From positions 1,553,501-1,617,500 of the forward strand of contig NZ_CP027218.1 of NCBI RefSeq assembly GCF_004124275.1: DNA of 64,000 nucleotides, in the 5' to 3' direction. Positions 1 to 8,726 of the stretch are shown piece after piece. The stretch's first letter is position 1, and each line of letters opens with the position of its first letter. Position numbers and translations under genes: made by a program. The notes below the pieces were generated by a model that had not been told where the DNA came from, did no database searches, and was given only the letters and a program-made list of their open reading frames with translations. Source of the stretch: Pseudomonas sp. DTU12.3 (GTDB taxonomy: Bacteria > Pseudomonadota > Gammaproteobacteria > Pseudomonadales > Pseudomonadaceae).

Positions 1-1356
1 CGATTCTTTCTTCTTGCTCGCCCCGCGAAGTTCGCCGAGGTAGGTACGACCTTCCAGCACGCGCTCGTAACCGATGTACACCGGCACAAACACGATCGGC
101 ATCCGCGACGAACGCAGGAAACTGCGCAAGGTGATCGCGAGCATGCCAGTTTTCGGTTGCAGCATGCGCCCGGTGCGCGAACGGCCGCCCTCGACGAAAT
201 ATTCGACCGGGAAGCCTTTGGTGAACAGGGTGTGCAGATACTCGTTGAACACCGAGGTGTACAGCGGGTTGCCCTTGAATGTGCGGCGCATGAAGAACGC
301 GCCGCCACGCCGCAGCAGGCTGCCGATCACCGGCATGTTGAGGTTGATCCCGGCGGCGATGTGCGGCGGGGTCAGGCCGTTGCGGAACAGCAAATACGAG
401 AGCAGCAGGTAATCGATGTGGCTGCGGTGGCACGGCACGTAGATCACTTCGTGACCCTGGGCGACCTTCTGCACGCCTTCGATGTGATTGACCTTGATGC
501 CGTCGTAGATCTTGTTCCAGAACCAGCTAAGTACCACTTCAAGGAAGCGGATCGCGGTGTAGGTGTAGTCCGAGGCGATTTCGTTGCCGTATCGCAGGGC
601 CTGCGCCTTGGCTTTTTCCGGCGAGATGTTTTCGCGCTCGGCTTCGTCGAGGATCGCTTGCTTGACCAGCGGCTGGTTGAGCAGGCCTTTGACCAGATTG
701 CGGCGGTGGGAAATGTCCGGGCCGATCACCGCTGCTTTGAGATTGCGGAAGTGTACGCGCAGGATCCGCTGGGCCATGCGCACGGTGCGTTCGTGGCCCT
801 TGTTGTGCTCGATCAGCTCACGCAGGTGAATCGGCGCGGAGAACTGCACGCGGGTTTTACGGCCGAGAACGATGATGCTCAGCAATCGACGCAGGCGCCC
901 GGTGACTGCCCAGCTGTCGGCGAAGAGCAGCTTCCACGGACTGTTTTCGCTGTCCGGCGACTGGCCCCAGAACACGCTGACCGGGATGATTTGCGCGTCT
1001 TCGGCAGCGTTCTGGGTGAGGGCGCTGACCAATCGGGTCAGGGTCGGCGGTGCACCGCGTTTGTCCTGGCGACCGAGCCAGTCCGGATCCGGCGTCAGAT
1101 AGAAAAACGCCGCCGGTTCGACCAGCGAACCGACCGACACCGGCAGCACCGGACGCGGCAGGCCGGCCTTGGTGCACTCGGTGTCGAGCACGGCCAGATC
1201 GGTCAGCGAAGGATTTTGCAGGACGTAGAACACCGGACGACTGCGGTCGAGGTTGAGGGTGAACGACGACTGGTTGATCGTCTCCGAGCGAACCCAGAGA
1301 TACAACAGTCGGCGCAAGGTGCCAAACACAAGACGGCGGAACGGGGAACGGGTCAT
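1..1356 (-). CDS. plsB: glycerol-3-phosphate 1-O-acyltransferase PlsB (C-terminal part beyond window)
   Basis: Inner-membrane enzyme that acylates the sn-1 position of glycerol-3-phosphate, the first step of phospholipid synthesis. The reading frame is open for 452 codons from the ATG at 1354-1356 to the left edge, so about half of a usual ~830-residue PlsB is present. The protein begins [20 protein letters not shown]. It carries the acyltransferase block I motif HRSHID near residue 307 and the block III-type motif [11 protein letters not shown] near residue 390, both diagnostic of PlsB. It is divergent from the cold-shock gene. The identity is sure; the C-terminus cannot be seen. Confidence 0.93.
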   Translation of the reverse strand, partial: MTRSPFRRLVFGTLRRLLYLWVRSETINQSSFTLNLDRSRPVFYVLQNPSLTDLAVLDTECTKAGLPRPVLPVSVGSLVEPAAFFYLTPDPDWLGRQDKRGAPPTLTRLVSALTQNAAEDAQIIPVSVFWGQSPDSENSPWKLLFADSWAVTGRLRRLLSIIVLGRKTRVQFSAPIHLRELIEHNKGHERTVRMAQRILRVHFRNLKAAVIGPDISHRRNLVKGLLNQPLVKQAILDEAERENISPEKAKAQALRYGNEIASDYTYTAIRFLEVVLSWFWNKIYDGIKVNHIEGVQKVAQGHEVIYVPCHRSHIDYLLLSYLLFRNGLTPPHIAAGINLNMPVIGSLLRRGGAFFMRRTFKGNPLYTSVFNEYLHTLFTKGFPVEYFVEGGRSRTGRMLQPKTGMLAITLRSFLRSSRMPIVFVPVYIGYERVLEGRTYLGELRGASKKKES

Positions 1357-1458
1357 ACGGCTTCTGCGTGAGTGAATAAAACCGAGCAGATGCTCGGGCG
1401 GTCGATAGTGTGCCGGATTCGCTGAAAATCGGCAAAAAAGCGGCGAAGTATTCTCCTG

Positions 1459-1486
1459 TTGAGAGTTTTCGCGCCTGTCATATACT
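1459..1486 (+). promoter_or_regulatory. sigma70-type promoter of the cold-shock gene
   Basis: TTGAGA (1459-1464), a 16-base spacer and TATACT (1481-1486) form a good promoter pointing at the cold-shock gene. The transcript would have a leader of about 100 bases, the long 5' UTR typical of cspA-type genes. The call rests on the sequence match only. Confidence 0.5.
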
Positions 1487-1594
1487 CGGCGGTCTGTCGC
1501 CGGGGTCCTTTTATGGACGTCGGACGCAGGTTGATGTTCCGCAAAGGCTTTCCTGCGAAAAGCCTGTTCAATAATAAAAAAGGAGTATGAACAG

Positions 1595-1804
1595 ATGGCA
1601 ACCCGTGAAACCGGCAACGTGAAGTGGTTCAACGACGCCAAGGGCTACGGCTTTATCCAGCGCGAAGACGGGGTGGACGTGTTCGTGCACTACCGCGCGA
1701 TTCGCGGCGAAGGGCACCGATCGCTGACTGAAGGCCAGCAGGTTGAATACGCGGTGATTACTGGCGAGAAGGGCTTGCAGGCTGAGGATGTGGTAGGCCT
1801 GTAA
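1595..1804 (+). CDS. cold-shock domain protein (CspA family)
   Basis: Small single-domain nucleic-acid chaperone of 69 residues that binds single-stranded RNA and DNA. The RNP1-type motif KGYGFIQ and RNP2-type motif VFVHY are intact, preceded by the usual [11 protein letters not shown] start of the beta barrel. A strong ribosome site (AAGGAG at 1580-1585) supports the ATG. The protein is more divergent from CspA (for example [20 protein letters not shown]) than the main Pseudomonas cold-shock proteins, so cold induction is not certain. In Pseudomonas a csp gene commonly lies between plsB and rlmA. Confidence 0.9.
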   Translation: MATRETGNVKWFNDAKGYGFIQREDGVDVFVHYRAIRGEGHRSLTEGQQVEYAVITGEKGLQAEDVVGL

Positions 1805-1831
1805 CACAGACCTCCAAAACGCCGAAAAACC

Positions 1832-1925
1832 AATGTGGGAGCGGGCTTGCTCGCGAATGCGGTGTATCAGTCAACGTTCATATCGACTGATACACCGCAT
1901 TCGCGAGCAAGCCCGCTCCCACATT
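1832..1925. repeat. REP family 1 inverted pair (REPIN)
   Basis: A near-perfect palindrome made of two REP units of the GTGGGAGCGGGCTTGCTCGCG type in inverted orientation. The arms of about 42 bases surround a loop of about 10 bases. It lies between two convergent genes. Family 1 copies recur at 8195, 9971, 11590 and 46403. Confidence 0.9.
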
Positions 1926-1936
1926 TGGAACTGCTT

Positions 1937-2314
1937 TTAAGCTGTTTTCCAGGTGATTTCTTCTTCACCGTCGGCGCTGATGCGCATCCAGCGATCCGCC
2001 GTTTCCTCACCTTCTTCCTCGACCCACGTCCCCGGCGCGCAACGTACTTCGACGTTCAGCGCAGCAAACGCTGCGCGGGCGCAGGCGATGTCGTCGTCCC
2101 ATGGGGTCTGGTCGCTTTCCAGGTACAGGCTGTTCCATTTGCCCACGGCTTTCGGCAGCCAGGTCACCGGCACGCTGCCGGCCCTGCACTTCCAGGTCTG
2201 GCCTTTCTGCACCCAGTCGCTGCATGGGCCCAATGCCTCGCCCAGCCAGGCCGAAATGGCCTTGTGGTCGACGTCGGCGTCTTTCAGGTAAATCTCGATA
2301 TCCGGTTGGCGCAT
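1937..2314 (-). CDS. conserved hypothetical protein
   Basis: Acidic, soluble protein of 125 residues with no signal peptide or membrane segment. The chosen start (MRQPDIEIYL, ATG at 2312-2314) has the ribosome site TGAGGA just upstream; the frame is open further upstream without support. The protein is rich in tryptophan (WLGEALG, WVQKGQTWKC, WDDDIACARAAF). It is the last gene of a minus-strand run with dapE and rlmA, and a gene of this kind occupies this place in other pseudomonads. I do not recognise a function. Confidence 0.75.
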   Translation of the reverse strand: MRQPDIEIYLKDADVDHKAISAWLGEALGPCSDWVQKGQTWKCRAGSVPVTWLPKAVGKWNSLYLESDQTPWDDDIACARAAFAALNVEVRCAPGTWVEEEGEETADRWMRISADGEEEITWKTA

Positions 2315-2389
2315 GGATGTCCTCACTGCGGGTCTGAAAAATCCATTCGCGGATTTAGCCGGCCCCGGGCACTTGCCCGAGACCAAAAG

Positions 2390-3199
2390 TTATTGAAGAA
2401 CGAAATAATCGTAGCGCATCGACACGGTGGTCTCGAACGGCTCGGCCTGTTCGATGACTGCCGCGCGACGCTCGGCACTGGCGCGCCAGCCGTGGGGTGT
2501 CATCGCCAACAGGTTGGCGCGATCCTCGGGCTTGTCCAGCGTCAGTTTGAATTCCAGGGTTTCACTGTGTGCCAGCGCCATGCCTTCTGGCACCAGAGCC
2601 AGATGCTTGTCGTCGGTGTACTCGCGCACTTCGTCGTACAGGCGTTCGCGCAGTTCCATCAGGTGGCCGCTGGTCGGGCCGACTTTCATCAGACCACCGC
2701 CAACGCTGAGCAGACGCTTGGCTTCTGCCCAATCCAGCGGACTGAAAACGCTGGCGAGAAACTGGCAACTGCCCGACGCCAACGGCACACGGGCCATGCT
2801 GGCGATCAACCAGCTGATCGCCGGATTGCGTTTGCAGGCGCGTTTGACCGCCTCGCGGGAGATGTCCAGCGCGTAGCCATCGGCGTTCGGCAAGGCCTCG
2901 GCGATTTGCGCGGTGTAATAACCCTCACCACAGCCGATGTCGACCCAGCGATCCGGCGCATAACTCGCCGCCAGCTCGGCCAGACGCTTGGCCACCGGCG
3001 CGTAATGGCCGGCGTTCAAAAAGTCGCGGCGCGCCTCAACCATGGCCTGATTGTCGCCAGGGTCGCGGCTGTTCTTGTGCTGCACCGGCAGCAGGTTCAG
3101 GTAACCCTGCCGCGCACGGTCGAAGCGATGCCCGGCGGGGCAGACCACGCCATTGTCCACCGCGTTCAGCGGCTCACTGCAAATGGGGCAAGCAAGCAT
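2390..3199 (-). CDS. rlmA: 23S rRNA (guanine(745)-N(1))-methyltransferase
   Basis: SAM-dependent methyltransferase that modifies G745 of 23S rRNA. The 269-residue protein begins with the zinc-binding CPICSEPL...CPAGHRFDRARQGY segment (four Cys/His ligands) characteristic of RlmA/RrmA. The SAM-binding motif I, VDIGCGEGYYT, follows near residue 87. Its ATG overlaps the dapE stop as TGATG, so translation is probably coupled. The length matches the family. Confidence 0.93.
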   Translation of the reverse strand: MLACPICSEPLNAVDNGVVCPAGHRFDRARQGYLNLLPVQHKNSRDPGDNQAMVEARRDFLNAGHYAPVAKRLAELAASYAPDRWVDIGCGEGYYTAQIAEALPNADGYALDISREAVKRACKRNPAISWLIASMARVPLASGSCQFLASVFSPLDWAEAKRLLSVGGGLMKVGPTSGHLMELRERLYDEVREYTDDKHLALVPEGMALAHSETLEFKLTLDKPEDRANLLAMTPHGWRASAERRAAVIEQAEPFETTVSMRYDYFVLQ

Positions 3200-4350
3200 C
3201 AGGCGAGCAACTTGATCAGAGTCTGGTAGTAGATCTCGGTCAGCACGTCGAGATCCGCCGCCAGCACGCGTTCGTTGACCTGATGGATGGTCGCGTTGAC
3301 CGGGCCCAGTTCAACCACTTGCGTGCCCATGGTCGCGATAAAACGACCATCGGACGTCCCGCCGCTGGTGGACGCCTTGGTTTCGCGACCGGTGATGGCC
3401 TTGATGCTCGCCGACACCGCGTCGAGCAGCGCGCCCGGTTCGGTGAGGAACGGCAGGCCGGACAGCGCCCAGTCGATGTGCCAGTCCAGATCGTGTTTGT
3501 CGAGGATGTCGGCGACGCGTTTCTGCAGGCCTTCGACAGTCGATTCGGTGGAGAAACGGAAGTTGAACACCGCCACCAGATCGCCCGGAATCACGTTGGT
3601 CGCGCCGGTGCCGGAATTGAGGTTGGAGATCTGGAAACTGGTTGGCGGGAAGAAATCGTTGCCGTTATCCCAATGCTCGGCGGCCAGTTCGGCCAGCGCT
3701 GGAGCGGCAAGGTGGATCGGGTTCTTCGCCAGATGCGGGTAAGCGACGTGGCCCTGAATGCCTTTGACGGTGAGCTTGGCGCCAAGCGAGCCGCGACGGC
3801 CGTTCTTCACCACGTCGCCGACCAGCGTGGTGCTCGACGGTTCGCCGACGATGCACCAGTCCAGACGTTCATTACGCGCGGCCAGACGCTCGACCACAGC
3901 CTTGGTACCGTGGTGCGCCGGGCCTTCTTCGTCGCTGGTGATCAGGAACGCAACTTTGCCCTTGTGGTTCGGGTAGTCGGCGACGAAACGCTCGGCGGCG
4001 ACGGTCATCGACGCGAGGCTGCCTTTCATGTCTGCCGCGCCACGGCCGCAGAGCATGCCGTGTTCATCGATCAACGCGTTGAACGGGTCGATCTGCCAAG
4101 CGGTGACCGGGCCGGTTGGCACCACGTCGGTGTGACCGGCGAAGCACAGTACCGGGCCGTCGTTGTTGCCGTGGGTCGCCCAGAAGTTATCCACATCTTC
4201 GATGCGCATCGGCTCGAGGCTGAAACCGGCATCGCCCAGGCGCTGCATCATCTGCTTCTGGCAATCGGCGTCGACCGGCGTCACGGACGGACGGCGAATC
4301 AGGTCGATGGCGAGTTGGAGGGTCGGCGAAAGGTCGGCGTGGGCCGTCAT
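3199..4350 (-). CDS. dapE: succinyl-diaminopimelate desuccinylase
   Basis: Di-zinc M20 hydrolase that removes succinate from N-succinyl-LL-DAP in lysine and peptidoglycan synthesis. The 383-residue protein has the metal-ligand segment FAGHTDVVP, the bridging aspartate in GAADMKGS and the catalytic glutamate in SDEEGP. The start is the ATG at 4348-4350 (MTAHADLSP); upstream codons run through a REP element and are not protein-like. dapD and dapC for the same succinylase branch lie about 6 and 11 kb away. Confidence 0.95.
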   Translation of the reverse strand: MTAHADLSPTLQLAIDLIRRPSVTPVDADCQKQMMQRLGDAGFSLEPMRIEDVDNFWATHGNNDGPVLCFAGHTDVVPTGPVTAWQIDPFNALIDEHGMLCGRGAADMKGSLASMTVAAERFVADYPNHKGKVAFLITSDEEGPAHHGTKAVVERLAARNERLDWCIVGEPSSTTLVGDVVKNGRRGSLGAKLTVKGIQGHVAYPHLAKNPIHLAAPALAELAAEHWDNGNDFFPPTSFQISNLNSGTGATNVIPGDLVAVFNFRFSTESTVEGLQKRVADILDKHDLDWHIDWALSGLPFLTEPGALLDAVSASIKAITGRETKASTSGGTSDGRFIATMGTQVVELGPVNATIHQVNERVLAADLDVLTEIYYQTLIKLLA

Positions 4351-4380
4351 GTAATAACTCCGGGTGCGCACGGTAAACCT

Positions 4381-4469
4381 GTAGGAGCTGCCGCAGGCTG
4401 CGATCTTTTGATTTTGTTTTTTAAAATCTACAGCAAGATCAAAAGATCGCAGCCTTCGGCAGCTCCTAC
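4381..4469. repeat. REP family 2 inverted pair (REPIN)
   Basis: Two inverted copies of a GTAGGAGCTGCCGCAGGC-type unit, each running into GCGATCTTTTGAT, separated by an AT-rich loop. It sits just upstream of dapE. The same family recurs at 8233, 39602 and 54838. Confidence 0.88.
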
Positions 4470-4509
4470 CGAGTTTGTTGGCATTGAAAAAGGCGCTCAT
4501 TCTAAAGCA

Positions 4510-4534
4510 AAACGGCGGCCCGAAGGCCGCCGTT
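4510..4534 (-). terminator. intrinsic terminator of the ndvB-like gene
   Basis: A 10-base-pair GC stem (AACGGCGGCC / GGCCGCCGTT) closed by a TTCG tetraloop when read on the minus strand, followed by TTTTGCTTT. It lies about 20 bases past the ndvB-like stop codon. Confidence 0.75.
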
Positions 4535-4553
4535 TGACGTTATCCGTTACCGA

Positions 4554-7142
4554 TCATGCTGCTGCCGGCTCAGGCGCCGCCGCAGGTTTGGGCAGCGACG
4601 AGAGGAAGGCCATGATCAGCGCCGCCAGATACGGCAGCGACTGCACCAGCAACATCACTACCCAGAAGCGCATGTCGTTGCTCGGTATGCCGTTGACCAG
4701 GTAGATCCCCAGCGCCGCGCCCCACAACAGCAGCATGATGAACAGCTCTTCCCGTGCTTCGGAAATCGCCACCCAGAAGCCATGGTTGTCGGCGTTTTTC
4801 GGCGTACGGAAGAACGGAATGCTGGTGGTGAAGAAGCCGTACAGCACCGCTTTGGCGATGGTGTGCGACAACGCCAATCCGGCCAGTGCCGCGCAGAATG
4901 CATCTTTCAGGTTCACGCCGACGGCGCGACGGTAGAGGAAGATGATCTTGCCGACCTTGAACACAAACAGCGCCAATGGCGGGATTGCGAAGATCAGCAA
5001 CGGCGGGTCGACCCGCTGCGGCACGATGATCATCGCCGCCGACCACAACAGTGCGCCGACGGTGAAGAAGATGTTCATGCCGTCCGCGACCCACGGCAAC
5101 CAGCCCGCGAGGAAGTGGTAGCGCTGACCGCGCGTCAGCTCGGTGTCCTTGCCGCGCAGCAGGCTGCCGGTGTGACGCTTGATGATCTGGATCGCACCGT
5201 AGGCCCAGCGGAAACGCTGCTTCTTGAAGTCGATGAAGGTGTCCGGCATCAGGCCCTTGCCATAACTGTCGTGGTAGTACGCCGCCGACAGGCCTTTCTC
5301 GAACACGCGCAGACCGAGTTCGGCGTCTTCACAGATGCACCAGTCAGCCCAGCCCAACTCTTCCAGCACCGAGCGCCGGGTCATGGTCATGGTGCCGTGC
5401 TGAATGATCGCGTCACGGTCGTTGCGGGTGACCATGCCGATATGGAAGAAGCCTTTGTATTCGGCGTAGCAGAGCTTCTTGAAGGTGCTTTCGTTCTGGT
5501 CGCGATAATCCTGCGGCGACTGCACCACAGCGATTTTCGGGTCGGCGAAGTGCGGCACCATGTGCTTCAGCCAGTTCGGATGCACACAGTAATCGGAGTC
5601 GATCACCGCAATCACTTCGGCGTCCTTGGCGGTGTGCGGAATCAAGTAGTTCAGCGCGCCGCCCTTGAAACCGGCCAGCGGCGAGACGTGGAAGAACTTG
5701 AAGCGCGGGCCGAGGGTTGCGCAGTAGTCGCGCACCGGTTCCCACACGGCTGGGTCCTTGGTGTTGTTGTCGATGATCAGGACTTCATAGTCCGGATAAT
5801 CCAGCGCGGCGAGGGCGTCGAGGGTCTGTTTGACCATCTCCGGCGGCTCGTTGTAGCACGGCACGTGGATCGAGACTTTCGGGCGATAGCTTGAGTCGCC
5901 CTCGACCGGCAGGAACTCACGCCGGCGTTTGTGAATCCACACCGCCTCGGCCAATTCATGCGCTTCGGTCAGCAACACGATAAACACCCCGAGCGCGCCG
6001 AGCGCCAACAGGAATCCGACCGTCAAACTGAACCAGGTGCTGTATTGCAGGCTGTAGTCGTAACCGATCCACACCAGCACCGAACCGCAAAGGAAGGCGA
6101 TAAAGGTCAGGAAGATCCGCCCACGTTGACGCAGGGCCGAACCGTCGATCATCAACAGGGTCAGCGACAGCAATGCCAACACCACCGAACCGATCGCCAG
6201 CACGCGCCATTGCGGGATCGCGACAACCGGGCCTTCGAAGTTGAATTTCTGCTGGCGCGCGGCGTTGAACACGCCCCAATAAGCGCCCACCGAACCTTCA
6301 TCGCTGGCCTTCCACGGCTGGTCAAACGCTTCGATCACGAAGTAGTTGAAGCCTTGGCGGTTGAGCTTGTTGACCAGGTTGCGCAGATAGATCGCCTGAT
6401 CCGCCGGCGACGCATCGGCGCCACCGCGCATGCGACCGTTGCTCGGCCAGCCGACCTCGGAGAGCAGCAGCGGTTTTTTCGGAAAGAGTTTTTTCAGATC
6501 GCGGGCGCGGTCGAAAACGAACTGCCCGGCCTTGTCTACGGGAATGAATTCCCAGTACGGCAGAACGTGCGCGGCGATCAGGTCAACGTGCTTGGCCAGC
6601 TCCGGGTGTTCTTCCCAGACGTGCCATTGCTCGGAGGTTGTCACCGGTACTTTCACCGCTGCGCGCACACGATCGAGCAGCACGCTCAGCTCTTGGGCGG
6701 TGATTTCCTTGCGGAAAATCGCTTCGTTACCGACCACCACGCGAACCACGCTGCGTGATGTGTTGGCCAGTTCGATAGCGCGCTGGATTTCCCGTTCGTT
6801 GCGTTCCTGATCGGGGCTGATCCAGATCCCGAGGGTCACGCGCAGGCCGAATTCTTCAGCCAGTTTCGGGATGTCTTGCAGCGAACCGTCGACCGAGTAG
6901 ATGCGGATGTTGTCCGTCAGCTTGCTCATGATCTCCAGATCGCGGCGCATCTCGTCGTCAGTCGGGTACTGATCCTTTTGAGGATATTGTCCCTGCTGGA
7001 ACGGCGAATAGGAGAAACCGGAGATTTGCTCCGGCCAGTTCGGCGCGGAGACCGGGCGGTTGATCAGCGCCCAGAAACCGGTGAACAGGGCGGCGATTGC
7101 CAGAACCACCACCAGGTTGAGTCCAAATTTACGCGATGACAT
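4554..7142 (-). CDS. ndvB: membrane GH17-GT2 beta-glucan synthase, NdvB-like
   Basis: Protein of 862 residues that fuses two carbohydrate-active domains. After an N-terminal membrane anchor (VVVLAIAALFTGFWALI) comes a GH17-like domain (about 35-300) with SGFSYSPFQ, VVVGNEAIFR and LLLSEVGWPS, the last two holding the expected catalytic glutamates. Two to three membrane helices (about 310-390) lead to a processive GT2 domain with VSIHVPCYNEP, the D-x-D motif in VIDSDYC, CEDAELGLR and the QRFRW motif, then more helices. This matches PA1163 NdvB, which makes cyclic beta-1,3-glucans in P. aeruginosa, including in position next to dapE. I infer periplasmic glucan synthesis here. The start MSSRKFGLN was preferred over an upstream open stretch. 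Confidence 0.85.
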   Translation of the reverse strand: MSSRKFGLNLVVVLAIAALFTGFWALINRPVSAPNWPEQISGFSYSPFQQGQYPQKDQYPTDDEMRRDLEIMSKLTDNIRIYSVDGSLQDIPKLAEEFGLRVTLGIWISPDQERNEREIQRAIELANTSRSVVRVVVGNEAIFRKEITAQELSVLLDRVRAAVKVPVTTSEQWHVWEEHPELAKHVDLIAAHVLPYWEFIPVDKAGQFVFDRARDLKKLFPKKPLLLSEVGWPSNGRMRGGADASPADQAIYLRNLVNKLNRQGFNYFVIEAFDQPWKASDEGSVGAYWGVFNAARQQKFNFEGPVVAIPQWRVLAIGSVVLALLSLTLLMIDGSALRQRGRIFLTFIAFLCGSVLVWIGYDYSLQYSTWFSLTVGFLLALGALGVFIVLLTEAHELAEAVWIHKRRREFLPVEGDSSYRPKVSIHVPCYNEPPEMVKQTLDALAALDYPDYEVLIIDNNTKDPAVWEPVRDYCATLGPRFKFFHVSPLAGFKGGALNYLIPHTAKDAEVIAVIDSDYCVHPNWLKHMVPHFADPKIAVVQSPQDYRDQNESTFKKLCYAEYKGFFHIGMVTRNDRDAIIQHGTMTMTRRSVLEELGWADWCICEDAELGLRVFEKGLSAAYYHDSYGKGLMPDTFIDFKKQRFRWAYGAIQIIKRHTGSLLRGKDTELTRGQRYHFLAGWLPWVADGMNIFFTVGALLWSAAMIIVPQRVDPPLLIFAIPPLALFVFKVGKIIFLYRRAVGVNLKDAFCAALAGLALSHTIAKAVLYGFFTTSIPFFRTPKNADNHGFWVAISEAREELFIMLLLWGAALGIYLVNGIPSNDMRFWVVMLLVQSLPYLAALIMAFLSSLPKPAAAPEPAAA

Positions 7143-7290
7143 AGCTATTTCGGGTTCCAAAGGCTGTGGAACGGAGGATCGGTCGGCTATACGCCCGAGG
7201 GGCGCGCATCCTACACCGGCAGTTCGCAAGTCGTACATCAGACAGGGAAATGCCCGACATTGGGCAGCCGACTTTGACTTAAGTTCTTAC

Positions 7291-7302
7291 ACTTGTAGCT
7301 GG
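7291..7302. repeat. half copy of a third palindromic repeat family
   Basis: ACTTGTAGCTGG matches, with one mismatch, the 12-base arm ACTTGCAGCTGG of the inverted repeat at 48672-48734. It stands alone in the gap between ndvB and tcdA. Confidence 0.35.
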
Positions 7303-7306
7303 AAGC

Positions 7307-7336
7307 TTAAAACTTGTCGCTGTGTAGCCCTATAAT
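7307..7336 (+). promoter_or_regulatory. possible tcdA promoter
   Basis: A perfect TATAAT (7331-7336) lies 26 bases before the tcdA start. The best -35 is weak (TTAAAA at 7307-7312, 18-base spacer). Confidence 0.4.
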
Positions 7337-7362
7337 GCGCGCCGGTTTTTGGGGTAATGGTC

Positions 7363-8175
7363 ATGAGTACAGAAGATCCGCGGTTTGCAGGCATCGCCCG
7401 TTTGTATGGCATCGAAGGCCTGGCGCGTTTACGTGCGGCGCATGTGGCGATCGTCGGCGTCGGTGGCGTCGGTTCCTGGGCGGCGGAAGCCATTGCCCGC
7501 TGTGGCGTCGGCGAGATTTCGCTGTTTGACCTGGACGATGTCTGCGTCAGCAACGCCAACCGCCAATTGCACGCGCTGGACAGTACCGTCGGCAAACCCA
7601 AGGTCGAGGTAATGGCCGAGCGTCTGCGCGGGATCAATCCGGATTGTACGGTGCACGCAGTGGCGGACTTCGTCACCCGCGAGACCATGGCCGAATACAT
7701 TACGCCGAACATCGACTGCGTGATCGACTGCATCGATGCGGTCAACGCCAAGGCTGCGTTGATCGCCTGGTGCAAACGCCGCAAGATCCAGATCATCACC
7801 ACGGGTGGCGCGGGCGGGCAGATTGATCCGACGTTGATTCAGGTCTGCGACCTCAATCGCACGTTCAACGACCCGCTGGCCTCGAAAGTGCGCTCGACAT
7901 TGCGCCGTGATTACGGTTTTTCGCGCACCGTGACTCGTCATTACAGCGTGCCGTGTGTGTTTTCCACGGAGCAACTGCGCTACCCGAAACCGGATGGCAG
8001 CATCTGTCTGCAGAAGAGTTTTGTTGGCGACGGCGTGAAGCTCGACTGCGCGGGTGGGTTTGGCGCGGTGATGATGGTCACGGCGACGTTCGGCATGGTC
8101 GCGGCGACCAAGGCTGTGGACAAGATTGTGGCCGGCGTTCGGCGCCCGGCGGATCGCATTAAACCTCAGGTTTGA
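7363..8175 (+). CDS. tcdA: tRNA threonylcarbamoyladenosine dehydratase
   Basis: E1/ThiF-like ATP-dependent enzyme that cyclises t6A37 to ct6A in ANN-decoding tRNAs. The 270-residue protein shows the nucleotide-binding GVGGVGSWAAEAIARCG, the DLDDVCVSNANRQ segment and the DCIDAVNAKAAL block of the CsdL/TcdA family. In E. coli this protein receives sulfur-pathway input from CsdA/CsdE, and csdA and csdE lie just downstream on the opposite strand here. The ATG at 7363 has GGGG eight bases upstream; the in-frame ATG at 7357 is too close to that site. Confidence 0.92.
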   Translation: MSTEDPRFAGIARLYGIEGLARLRAAHVAIVGVGGVGSWAAEAIARCGVGEISLFDLDDVCVSNANRQLHALDSTVGKPKVEVMAERLRGINPDCTVHAVADFVTRETMAEYITPNIDCVIDCIDAVNAKAALIAWCKRRKIQIITTGGAGGQIDPTLIQVCDLNRTFNDPLASKVRSTLRRDYGFSRTVTRHYSVPCVFSTEQLRYPKPDGSICLQKSFVGDGVKLDCAGGFGAVMMVTATFGMVAATKAVDKIVAGVRRPADRIKPQV

Positions 8176-8194
8176 TGCTGTGGCAGAGGGCCTC

Positions 8195-8220
8195 TTCGCG
8201 AGCAGGCTCACTCCCACATT
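8195..8220. repeat. single REP family 1 unit
   Basis: TTCGCGAGCAGGCTCACTCC followed by CACATT: one family 1 REP unit with one substitution, not paired, directly before a family 2 pair. Confidence 0.75.
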
Positions 8221-8232
8221 GGAATGCATTCC

Positions 8233-8323
8233 CCTGTAGGAGCTGTCGAGTGAAACGAGGCTGCGATCTTTTGATCCTGTTTTCAAGATCAAAAGATCGC
8301 AGCCTGCGGCAGCTCCTACAGGG
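8233..8323. repeat. REP family 2 inverted pair overlapping the csdE stop codon
   Basis: An inverted pair of family 2 units. The left unit is diverged (GAGCTGTCGAGTGAAACGAG in place of the usual GAGCTGCCGCAGG core). The right unit contains, on the minus strand, the TAG that ends csdE. Confidence 0.85.
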
Positions 8324-8726
8324 TGGAGGCCAACTCATTCATTCGCTGGAGCACGGCATTCAGGCCGTTACTGCGCGATGGCGATAGCTGGCGCGAAAGC
8401 CCTAGCTGATTGAACCAGTCCGGCAGATCAATTTGCTTTAAATCGGTGGCCGACAACCCGTTGACCCGCAACAGCAACAACGCCACCAAGCCGCGAATCA
8501 TCCGCGCATCGCTGCTCGCGCTGAATTGCCAGTGACCCTCGCGCAACGCCCCAACCAGCCACACCTGACTCTCACAGCCATGCACCCGATTGGCGTCGCA
8601 CTTGTCGGCGTCATTCAGCGCCGGCAGGCGATCGCCAAACTGCATCAACAACCGCGCCCGCTGTTCCCAGCCCGCTGCATTCTGAAACGTCTGCAGCGCC
8701 TCGGCTGCCTCGACCGGCAAACTCAT
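8316..8726 (-). CDS. csdE: SufE-family sulfur acceptor CsdE
   Basis: SufE-fold protein of 136 residues that takes persulfide sulfur from the partner desulfurase CsdA. The acceptor cysteine lies in VHGCESQVW near residue 51, as in SufE/CsdE. The ATG overlaps the csdA stop by four bases (ATGA), so the two should be co-translated. The TAG stop lies inside a REP unit, so the C-terminus (MNELASTL) ends where the repeat begins. Pairing with a CsdA-like desulfurase favours CsdE over SufE. Confidence 0.88.
   Translation of the reverse strand: MSLPVEAAEALQTFQNAAGWEQRARLLMQFGDRLPALNDADKCDANRVHGCESQVWLVGALREGHWQFSASSDARMIRGLVALLLLRVNGLSATDLKQIDLPDWFNQLGLSRQLSPSRSNGLNAVLQRMNELASTL

Noticed and set aside
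157..1371. 404-codon open frame on the plus strand opposite plsB
   Set aside because: It is the antisense shadow of plsB, whose motifs are clear on the minus strand. High GC keeps the opposite frame open.
1835..3229. 464-codon open frame on the plus strand
   Set aside because: It runs through a REP element and opposite two real minus-strand genes; it has no protein-like features.
4351..4500. N-terminal extension of dapE
   Set aside because: These 50 codons are REP sequence. The family start is at 4350.
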